A stretch of DNA of 64,000 nucleotides from assembly GCF_022664535.1 (NCBI RefSeq), contig NZ_JAKUJY010000006.1, positions 124,001-188,000 on the forward strand, given 5' to 3'. How positions within the stretch are numbered: the first letter of the stretch is position 1; each line of letters starts with the position of its first letter. This DNA comes from Sphingobium trunci. Lineage in GTDB: Bacteria > Pseudomonadota > Alphaproteobacteria > Sphingomonadales > Sphingomonadaceae. The notes below the pieces were generated by a model that made no database searches, was not told the origin of the DNA, and was given only the letters and a program-made list of their open reading frames with translations. The translations under genes were made by a program, and so were the position numbers. Shown here piece after piece: positions 56,587 through 64,000 of the stretch.

Positions 56587-57573
56587 ATGGCTTACCAAAC
56601 CGTAACCATGCCGCCGATGGATTCGCCTCGCTTCATTTCCCCCGCCTTCGATCGCCGCGCCTGGCCGATGGATGGGCGGCTCGATTGCTGGAAGACGCCC
56701 GATGGCTGGCCGCTGCGCCGCTACCGGCTGGGGCCGGGCGACCGGGGCCGGATGCTGGTGCTGGGCGGCCGGGGCGACATGATCGAGAAATATCTGGAGG
56801 TCATCCAGCACTGGGCCGGACTGGGCTGGGCCGTCACCAGTTTCGACTGGCGCGGACAGGGTGGGTCGGGACGGCTGACGAATGACCCGCTCTGCGGCCA
56901 TATCGAGCATTTCGGCCAGTGGATCGCGGACCTCAATGCCTTTGTCGCCGACTGGCGCGCCGCAGGCAGTGGTCCGACCGTGATCGTCGCGCACAGCATG
57001 GGCGGACATCTCCTGCTGCGCGCACTGGCGGAAGGGATGGTTCCGCCCGATGCCGCGGTCACGGTGGCACCGATGATGGGCGTCCACAGCGCGCCGCTGC
57101 CGCGCTGGCTGGCGGCGGGGATCGCGGAGGCCATGTGTGCACTGGGTTTTGCGAACAGGCAGGCGTGGACGCAGAAGGAGGAGTCGGAACGGCAGCGCCG
57201 GATGAGGCAGAAGCGGCTGACGCATGATCCGGACCGCTATGCCGATGAAATCTGGTGGCGCGACCATGGCCGCGACATCGCGCTCGGGCCGCCGAGCTGG
57301 CGATGGGTGGAGCAGGCACTCGCCTCCACGCGCCGGATGGAGCGGAAGCCGGGACTGGAACGGATATCCGTTCCGCTGCTGATCCTGGCCGCGCAGGAGG
57401 ACCAGCTGGTATCGACGGCGGCGATCCGGCGAACTGCCGCGCGCATTCCCGGCGCAAGGTTGCATGTTTATGGCCGCGAGGCGGCGCACGAGATATTGCG
57501 CGAGCTGGACCCGGTGCGGCTGGATGCGCTGGCGCGGATCGATAGCTTTCTGGACGAAGCGGCACCCCGATGA
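56587..57573 (+). CDS. Alpha/beta hydrolase (lysophospholipase-like)
   Basis: A 328-residue serine hydrolase with the nucleophile elbow in VIVAHSMGGHLLLRALAE, the oxyanion region LVLGGRGDMIEKYL, the FDWRGQGGSGRL motif of monoglyceride lipase-like enzymes, a catalytic Asp in AAQEDQLVS and a C-terminal His in GREAAHEILRE. Start codons at 56587, 56608 or 56617 are all possible; no strong ribosome site helps. It overlaps the next gene as ATGA. Confidence 0.87.
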   Translation: MAYQTVTMPPMDSPRFISPAFDRRAWPMDGRLDCWKTPDGWPLRRYRLGPGDRGRMLVLGGRGDMIEKYLEVIQHWAGLGWAVTSFDWRGQGGSGRLTNDPLCGHIEHFGQWIADLNAFVADWRAAGSGPTVIVAHSMGGHLLLRALAEGMVPPDAAVTVAPMMGVHSAPLPRWLAAGIAEAMCALGFANRQAWTQKEESERQRRMRQKRLTHDPDRYADEIWWRDHGRDIALGPPSWRWVEQALASTRRMERKPGLERISVPLLILAAQEDQLVSTAAIRRTAARIPGARLHVYGREAAHEILRELDPVRLDALARIDSFLDEAAPR

Positions 57574-58673
57574 CGCGCGCCGATATCGTCATCGTCGGCG
57601 GCGGCATTGCAGGCGTCAGCCTGGGCGCGGCGCTGGCGGAAAAGGCGAATGTCCTGATTCTGGAGATGGAGTCCCGCGCAGGCTATCATGCGACGGGGCG
57701 TGCGGTTTCCTTTTGGGAGGAGAGCTATGGCGGCCTCTCCATTCAACCGCTGACGACCGCTTCGGGGCCGATGCTGGCCTCGCCCGATGCTGATTTTTCC
57801 GAAAGCACCTTTCTGTCGCCCCGGCAGACGCTGCATATCGGACGGGCAGGGGACGAGGCGGCGCGTGACCAGTTTCTGGGTGAATTTGCCGGCAAGGTGG
57901 AACTGCACGCCGTCGACCCTGCGTCGCTGGTGCCGGGATTGCGGCCGCAATGGACGCTCGGCGTGCTGGAGCCGCGTGTGTGCGACATCGATGTGGCGGC
58001 GCTGCATCAGGCATGGCTGCGACAGTTCGCACGGCGGGGCGGCGCGTTGAGGCTCGCGAACGGACTCAGGGGAGCCAAGGCCGAAGGCGGCGGCTGGCGA
58101 CTGGAAACGGATGACGGCACGATGGATTGCGGCATACTCGTCAACGCCGCCGGGGCCTGGGCGGATGAGGTGGCGCGGCTGTGCGGCATCGATCCCATAG
58201 GCATCACGCCGCTCCGGCGGACGGTGGCGCAACTGCGCGTCCCGTCCCTGCCTTCGGCCGACCTTCCGCTGATCATGGATCTCGCCTCGCAATTCTACTT
58301 CAAGCCTCAGGGAGAAGGCCGCATCTGGCTGACCCCGCATGATGAGGAGCCATCGCCTCCCTGTGATGCCGCGCCGGAGGAGCTGGCGGTTGCGCAGGCG
58401 ATTGCACGTTTCGAAGAGGTGGTCGACTGGCGGGTCGAGGCGGTGGAACGCAAATGGGCCGGGCTGCGCAGCTTTTCCCGCGACCGGGCGCCGGTCTATG
58501 GCTATGATCCGCAGACGCCGGGCTTTTTCTGGTTCGCCGGGCAGGGGGGATTCGGCATTCAGACTTCACCGGCGGCTGCCTTGATGGCGGCCGCCCTGTT
58601 GACGGGGGATGCGCCCGGCCGGGCCATAGCCGGCATCGATGCGGCTGCTTATTCTCCAGCGCGCTTCCGGTAA
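57570..58673 (+). CDS. DauA-like FAD-dependent D-amino acid dehydrogenase
   Basis: A 367-residue DAO-family flavoprotein. The FAD motif is DIVIVGGGIAGVSLGAALAE, then GYHATGRAVSFWEESYGG, and the C-terminal WAGLRSFSRDRAPVYGYD and FFWFAGQGGFGIQTSPA, which resemble D-arginine dehydrogenase DauA. It likely oxidises D-amino acids to keto acids. The substrate is inferred only. It is translationally coupled to the alpha/beta hydrolase. Confidence 0.85.
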   Translation: MTRADIVIVGGGIAGVSLGAALAEKANVLILEMESRAGYHATGRAVSFWEESYGGLSIQPLTTASGPMLASPDADFSESTFLSPRQTLHIGRAGDEAARDQFLGEFAGKVELHAVDPASLVPGLRPQWTLGVLEPRVCDIDVAALHQAWLRQFARRGGALRLANGLRGAKAEGGGWRLETDDGTMDCGILVNAAGAWADEVARLCGIDPIGITPLRRTVAQLRVPSLPSADLPLIMDLASQFYFKPQGEGRIWLTPHDEEPSPPCDAAPEELAVAQAIARFEEVVDWRVEAVERKWAGLRSFSRDRAPVYGYDPQTPGFFWFAGQGGFGIQTSPAAALMAAALLTGDAPGRAIAGIDAAAYSPARFR

Positions 58674-58747
58674 CGCGACAGGTTCGGCAGTCATGTCAGC
58701 AGGCAGGCGCAAGACTATGATGAGCCCGTCCGCTTGCTAACCGGCGC

Positions 58748-59665
58748 CTACAACCATCCCTTGGCCTGATAGGCCTCGGCCGTTGCCCTCAACCCGTCCT
58801 CGGTCGGGATTTTCGGCACCCAGAGTTTCTTGGGGGGCTGCTTGCGCTTTTTCACCACCCAGTCCGGATGGCAGAAATAGCTGACCCGGTCCGGCGTCAG
58901 CCTGGCATTCCTGCCGCGCACCAGCCGGTCCAGCCGCGCGCCCATGCCTAGCACCCATTCCGGCGTGGCAAATGTGCGTACGGGCCGCCCGACGGCGCGG
59001 CCTATGGCCTGCGCGAAATCCAGATGATCCCAACCGCCCGGCGTGCCGTCATCCACCTCATAGACGTGGGTGAGGCTCTTCATGTCCTTCTCGACCGCCA
59101 GCGTCAGGAACAGCCGCGCCAGGTCGCTGACCTCGATCACCGACAACCGCCCGCCCGGCGGCATCAGCATGATCCCGCGCCGGGCCATGCGGAACAGTTC
59201 CAGCATTTCCCGGTCGCCCGGTCCAAAGATTGCGGGCGGCCGCACGATGGTCCAGTCGAGCCCGCTGGCCTTCACATGCCGTTCGGCCAGCTCCTTCGAC
59301 CAGCCATAGTCCGACAGCTCCGGTTCCCGCGCCGACAGCGACGACACATGGATCAGCCGCCTGACGCCGCGCTGCCGCATGGCGTCCACCACCGCCATGG
59401 TGCCGCGCGCATTGCCCTGCTCGAACCCTTCGCGGTCGGACGCGTTCACCACGCCCGCGATATGGATCACCACATCGGCATCGCGCACCAGCGTGTTGAG
59501 CGCCGCCCGGTCTTCCAGCGCGCCGGGCACCCATTTGAGATGAGCGCGGGGCGGTTGCGCGCGGCGGGTGATGGCGGAGACATGATGTCCCGCCGCCAAG
59601 GCCTGATTCAATGTCTCGGCGCCGACGAATCCCGTCGCGCCCGTCATGGCGATGCGCAGGCTCAT
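58748..59665 (-). CDS. NDUFA9-like atypical SDR (NAD-dependent epimerase type)
   Basis: A 305-residue extended/atypical SDR with the Rossmann motif IAMTGATGFVGAETLNQAL and a mid-protein VHVSSLSAREPELSDYGWSK region (YxxxK). It resembles the complex I-associated NDUFA9-like group, whose members bind NADPH; the substrate is not known. It starts six bases before proB ends on the same strand and may share its transcript. Confidence 0.85.
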   Translation of the reverse strand: MSLRIAMTGATGFVGAETLNQALAAGHHVSAITRRAQPPRAHLKWVPGALEDRAALNTLVRDADVVIHIAGVVNASDREGFEQGNARGTMAVVDAMRQRGVRRLIHVSSLSAREPELSDYGWSKELAERHVKASGLDWTIVRPPAIFGPGDREMLELFRMARRGIMLMPPGGRLSVIEVSDLARLFLTLAVEKDMKSLTHVYEVDDGTPGGWDHLDFAQAIGRAVGRPVRTFATPEWVLGMGARLDRLVRGRNARLTPDRVSYFCHPDWVVKKRKQPPKKLWVPKIPTEDGLRATAEAYQAKGWL

Positions 59666-59671
59666 GGGGCG

Positions 59672-60802
59672 TCAGACCATCGCCATGTGATCGCGGTGGA
59701 CCAGCACCGAACGGGGGAGGTGCCCCAGCAGCGCGGCGATATCCTCGCTCCGCTTGCCTGCAATGCGCGATGCTTCCTCGCTGTCATATTCGACCAGGCC
59801 GCGCGCGATCACGCGGCCGTTCTCGCCCAATATGTCCACCACGTCGCCCCGCGCGAAAATCCCTTCGATCCGGGCCACACCTGCGGGCAGCAGGCTGTTG
59901 CCGCGCTCCAGCGCCGCCTCGGCGCCCGTATCGACCACGATCCGCCCCCGTACCGTCAGCCGCCCGGCGAGCCATCCCTTGCGCGCACCCTTCGCCTGCG
60001 CCGCCAGGAAGATCGATCCCTTGCCGCCGTTCGTCCAGTGCGACAGGGGTGAATCCACCTTGCCGGAGATGATTGCCAGATGCGCGCCAGCGCCAGTGGC
60101 GATGCGCGCCGCCTCGATCTTGGAGGTCATGCCTCCCGATCCCATGCCCGATGCCGAACCGCTGTCCGCCATCCCGGCAATGCGCGCATCGATACGCTCG
60201 ATTGTCTCTATCAGCATGGCGTTCGCATCGACATGCGGGTTGGCTGTGTAAAGCCCATCGACGTCCGACAGCAGCACAACTGCGTCAGCCCGTGCCGCCT
60301 GTCCGATACGCGCCGCCAGCCGGTCATTGTCGCCGAAGCGGATTTCCGCCGTGGCGACGCTGTCATTCTCATTGACCACCGGTACGACATCGAGCGCCAT
60401 CAGCCGCTCCAGCGTCGCGGAAGCGTTCAGATAGCGCCGCCTGTTCTCCAGATCGTCCAGCGTCACCAGCATCTGTGCTGCGGTGATACCCTGGTCGTGA
60501 AGCAGGCTCGCCCAGCATTGCGACAGGGCGATCTGCCCGGTCGCCGCCGCCGCCTGCGCGTCCTCCAGGCTGCCGCGCCCGCCCTTGGGCAGCCTCAGCC
60601 GCCGCGCACCCAGAGCGATGGCGCCTGAGGACACGATGATGATCTGCTGCCCCGCAGCCTTGCGCGTGGCGACGTCGGCGACCAGCGTGCGCAGCCAGGC
60701 CTCACGCACCTGCCCCGGCGGATCGACGAGCAGAGCCGAACCGATCTTGATGACCAGACGGCGGATTTGCGACGGTGGAAAGCCGGAGAGGGAAGCGGTC
60801 AT
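59672..60802 (-). CDS. proB: Glutamate 5-kinase
   Basis: A 376-residue enzyme for the first step of proline synthesis. The amino acid kinase domain starts with LVIKIGSALLVDPPGQVR and has IIIVSSGAIALGARRL and VVPVVNENDSVATAEI; a C-terminal PUA domain spans about 280-365. Feedback inhibition by proline is typical. The ATG at 60802 is chosen; a longer in-frame reading would overlap obgE. It follows obgE by 22 bases, a common alphaproteobacterial pair. Confidence 0.95.
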   Translation of the reverse strand: MTASLSGFPPSQIRRLVIKIGSALLVDPPGQVREAWLRTLVADVATRKAAGQQIIIVSSGAIALGARRLRLPKGGRGSLEDAQAAAATGQIALSQCWASLLHDQGITAAQMLVTLDDLENRRRYLNASATLERLMALDVVPVVNENDSVATAEIRFGDNDRLAARIGQAARADAVVLLSDVDGLYTANPHVDANAMLIETIERIDARIAGMADSGSASGMGSGGMTSKIEAARIATGAGAHLAIISGKVDSPLSHWTNGGKGSIFLAAQAKGARKGWLAGRLTVRGRIVVDTGAEAALERGNSLLPAGVARIEGIFARGDVVDILGENGRVIARGLVEYDSEEASRIAGKRSEDIAALLGHLPRSVLVHRDHMAMV

Positions 60803-60824
60803 GTAAGAGTCCGATCCAGCGCGG

Positions 60825-61949
<1,125 letters not shown>

Positions 61950-62137
61950 TTAAACCATGCGTGCCGCAAAAGCCGACGCTTTCCCTGCCCGCGCCGAAAC
62001 CAGCCGTCGTTTCGCCTTTCGCCCGCTTTTTTGGCCGGGCAAGCGCTGGGGTTCCGACCCTGAGGCCGCCATCTGGCCATCGGCCCGCGAATCATTCGAC
62101 GGCTTGACCTCGCGAAACGCGGCATCATAGCTCAGTC

Positions 62138-62665
62138 ATGGCCGATGCTCCGATTTTCGAAACCGACCGCCTGACCCTGCGCCCGCATCGGGCGGAGGAT
62201 TTCCCTGCCCTTCGCGCGCTCTGGGGCGATCCGGCCGTCGTCCGCCATATCGGGGGGCAGGTCCAGGATGCACAGGCCACATGGTTCCGCCTGCTGCGCT
62301 ATGCGGGCATGTGGTCGCTCCTGGGGCATGGCATGTGGGCGCTGGAGGACCGGGCGACCGGCAGCTATCTGGGCGAAGCCGGTCTGCTCAGTGCAGCGCG
62401 CGGCATCCCGGAACTGGAGAACTATCCCGAAGCGGGCTGGATTCTCGATCCTCAGGGTTGGGGCAGGGGCCTGATCACCGAAGCGATGGGGGCGGTGCTG
62501 TTCTGGGCCGACCATCATCTGGATGCGCCCGCAACCCGTTGCATCATCGACCCCGCGAATGCGCCCTCGGTTCGCGTTGCCGAAAAGCTCGGCTATGCGC
62601 ATTGCGGGGATACTGTGCTGGACGGGCGGGCGACCGGCATTTTCCACCGGCCCGCCCAGCGTTGA
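62138..62665 (+). CDS. GNAT family N-acetyltransferase (RimJ/RimL type)
   Basis: A 175-residue GNAT of the RimJ/RimL-like type: FETDRLTLRPHRAEDFPALR, then YPEAGWILDPQGWGRGLITE (acetyl-CoA loop), and a C-terminal NAPSVRVAEKLGYAHCGD. It acetylates amino groups of an unknown substrate. The ATG at 62138 is preceded by a 218-base gap from obgE holding no gene I can support. Confidence 0.88.
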   Translation: MADAPIFETDRLTLRPHRAEDFPALRALWGDPAVVRHIGGQVQDAQATWFRLLRYAGMWSLLGHGMWALEDRATGSYLGEAGLLSAARGIPELENYPEAGWILDPQGWGRGLITEAMGAVLFWADHHLDAPATRCIIDPANAPSVRVAEKLGYAHCGDTVLDGRATGIFHRPAQR

Positions 62666-62677
62666 CATGTCCTTGTC

Positions 62678-63253
62678 TCAGGCTGCGAGGGATGGCCAGG
62701 AATCGCGGTACAGATCCATGGCCGGATCGTAGCCGATACCCGGCGCTTCGCCTTCTTCGAAGACCAGGCAATCCGCGGCTTCGCCCCGGCCCAGGCTGAA
62801 ACGGCGCTCGACGCGGCCGGTGTTGCGGAAGCCGATCTTGCGCAGGACGTTTCCGGAAGCGGGATTGTCGACGAAGTGCGCGGCGCGAATGTCGCGCACG
62901 CCTGCCGCCTTGGCCATGCTCAGAACGGCCCGCGCCGCTTCCGTCGCAAAGCCCAGCCCCCAATAGGGGCGCGCAATCCAGTAGCCAAGCTCCGCCCTGC
63001 CATCGTCGGCCGGATGAATGCCGCAGCCGCCCACCAGGCGCGGAGCGCCGTTGGTGCGGCTGAAGGCCAGCAGGCGGGGCATGTGCGGCTGATGGGGCAG
63101 GGCCAGGAACTCTTCCGCATCGGCCTGCGTGTAAGCCGCAGGCGCGCGGGTCAGGTTGCGCAGGATCGCTGGCTCGCCGATCGCCTGGGCCAGCGCGGGC
63201 GCATCTTCCATCCAGCCGGGCCGCAGCAGCAAGCGGGGGGTACGGGCGAACAT
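62678..63253 (-). CDS. GNAT family N-acetyltransferase (RimJ/RimL type)
   Basis: A 191-residue GNAT with the RimJ/RimL-type opening FARTPRLLLRPGWMEDAPAL, an acetyl-CoA site YWIARPYWGLGFATEAARAV and NPASGNVLRKIGFRNTGRVE. It is convergent with the other GNAT gene, 12 bases apart; the two are related in family but not close duplicates. AGGAGAC precedes the ATG at 63253. Confidence 0.88.
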   Translation of the reverse strand: MFARTPRLLLRPGWMEDAPALAQAIGEPAILRNLTRAPAAYTQADAEEFLALPHQPHMPRLLAFSRTNGAPRLVGGCGIHPADDGRAELGYWIARPYWGLGFATEAARAVLSMAKAAGVRDIRAAHFVDNPASGNVLRKIGFRNTGRVERRFSLGRGEAADCLVFEEGEAPGIGYDPAMDLYRDSWPSLAA

Positions 63254-63406
63254 CAAAAAGTCTCCTAATCTCCGGCGCGCCAATGGCCGCAAAAAGTTAC
63301 GGCTTGACGACGCTTTGCTCTGGCTGGGCCCGCCCGCACGACGCGCGAAAAGGACAGGGGTTCCAGCGGCTTGAGGGAAATGTCGGGGGAGACGCCTTCA
63401 TCAACG

Positions 63407-63441
63407 AACAAGGGGCGCTCCCGGCTGGGGCGCCCCTTGTT
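63407..63441 (-). terminator. Terminator of the rplU-rpmA operon
   Basis: A perfect 12-bp stem AACAAGGGGCGC with GCGCCCCTTGTT and an 11-base loop lies about 85 bases after the rpmA stop. T-rich bases on both sides, but no long T run on the minus strand. It also insulates the GNAT gene. Confidence 0.65.
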
Positions 63442-63526
63442 TCCCTCGAACGCTGGTGGTGACTAAAAGCCGTTCCACCAGGAGGATCGCCCCATCTGCG
63501 AAGGACGATCCGTCATCGATCGTCCG

Positions 63527-63796
63527 TTATTCGGCTGCTTCGGCCATGGCATCGACCGATACATATTTGCGGCCGAGCTTGCCGGTGTGGAATACCACGC
63601 GGCCTTCGCCCAGCGCGAACAGCGTGTGGTCCTTGCCCATGCCGACATTGCGGCCCGGATAGACGCGGGTGCCACGCTGGCGAATGATGATGTTGCCGCC
63701 GATCACTTCCTGACCGCCGAACTTCTTCACGCCAAGGCGCTTCGATTCCGAATCGCGACCGTTGCGCGACGAACCGCCAGCTTTCTTATGTGCCAT
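63527..63796 (-). CDS. rpmA: 50S ribosomal protein L27
   Basis: An 89-residue protein with the L27 signature [20 protein letters not shown] and [20 protein letters not shown]. It sits in the ribosomal peptidyl transferase region. It begins 30 bases after rplU on the same strand, the conserved L21-L27 order. Confidence 0.97.
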   Translation of the reverse strand: MAHKKAGGSSRNGRDSESKRLGVKKFGGQEVIGGNIIIRQRGTRVYPGRNVGMGKDHTLFALGEGRVVFHTGKLGRKYVSVDAMAEAAE

Positions 63797-63826
63797 GACT
63801 CAAACTCCTCGTAACTGTGCTGCGGC

Positions 63827-64000
63827 TCAGGCGATCGACACGATCTTGAGGATCGTGTGATTCTGGCGGTGGCCGTTGCGGCGACGGTAGTTGTGCCGGC
63901 GGCGCTTCTTGAAAACGATGACCTTTTCGCCCTTCGCCTGCGCGACGATTTCAGCGGCAACGGTCAGCTTGGCGGCGTCCTTCACGTCGCTGCCTTCGCC
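63827..64000 (-). CDS. rplU: 50S ribosomal protein L21, C-terminal part, cut by window edge
   Basis: The last 57 codons of rplU are in the window: [19 protein letters not shown] followed by [16 protein letters not shown] and stop. This is the L21 family C-terminus with its basic RNA-binding stretch. The N-terminal part continues beyond 64000. Confidence 0.93.
   Translation of the reverse strand, partial: GEGSDVKDAAKLTVAAEIVAQAKGEKVIVFKKRRRHNYRRRNGHRQNHTILKIVSIA

Overview
The window is a gene-dense, high-GC stretch of an alphaproteobacterial chromosome, most likely from Sphingomonadaceae (Sphingobium/Sphingomonas-like). The assignment rests on protein content: a CcrM-type cell-cycle DNA methyltransferase, a CarD/ferredoxin/S4/SUV3-like helicase cluster, a three-gene-type transhydrogenase preceded by a tiny aa3-oxidase subunit IV, a NepR-type anti-sigma factor, a Cpa/Tad pilus locus and the rplU-rpmA...obgE-proB neighbourhood. 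The genus is inference. I saw no rRNA, tRNA, CRISPR array, prophage or insertion sequence. No gene-free stretch exceeds about 275 bases.

Layout. 1-8.6 kb: TSUP permease (cut by the edge), long-chain polyprenyl diphosphate synthase, chorismate mutase, a leftward metallopeptidase-ccmA-ccmB-EamA operon, pterin dehydratase, and a leftward patatin/lipoprotein pair. 8.6-17.5 kb: radA, cvpA, csbD, an M24 peptidase, an alanine/glycine symporter, then the tightly overlapping glmM-DUF1272-thiD-rnhB run and an L,D-transpeptidase. 17.5-26 kb: ahpC/ahpF, a TetR regulator, small envelope proteins, then carD, fdxA, an S4 protein and a SUV3-like helicase. 26-33.6 kb: a LytM-type M23 peptidase, a nucleotidyltransferase, an ArsR regulator, ccrM-folP, a lipoprotein and a sigma-54 response regulator. 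33.7-36.1 kb: an unusual transhydrogenase locus. 36-41.4 kb: racemase, M20 hydrolase, patatin-bdhA and a zinc peptidase. 41.4-49.3 kb: proline-rich protein, orphan NepR, glnE-bcp-DUF455, second M23 peptidase, HesB/IscA protein, exonuclease III, DUF2239 and DUF2147. 49.4-56.6 kb: leftward cpaA-B-C-D-E-tadB-tadC. 56.6-64 kb: lipase-like hydrolase with a DauA-like oxidoreductase, an NDUFA9-like SDR, proB, obgE, two GNATs, rpmA and partial rplU.

The strongest anomaly is the transhydrogenase locus. The NAD-binding subunit (PntAA, domain I) looks intact. The two following genes are recognisable but strongly diverged relatives of the membrane parts (PntAB and the membrane half of PntB). Both appear to have lost known proton-channel residues, and the NADP-binding domain III is absent. 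Other points of interest are six GANTC sites packed upstream of ccrM; CtrA-like elements upstream of ccrM and both LytM-type peptidases; an orphan NepR beside glnE; a Tad locus without its CpaF motor; and a DUF2239 gene with RHH-like sequence whose promoter carries an inverted repeat.
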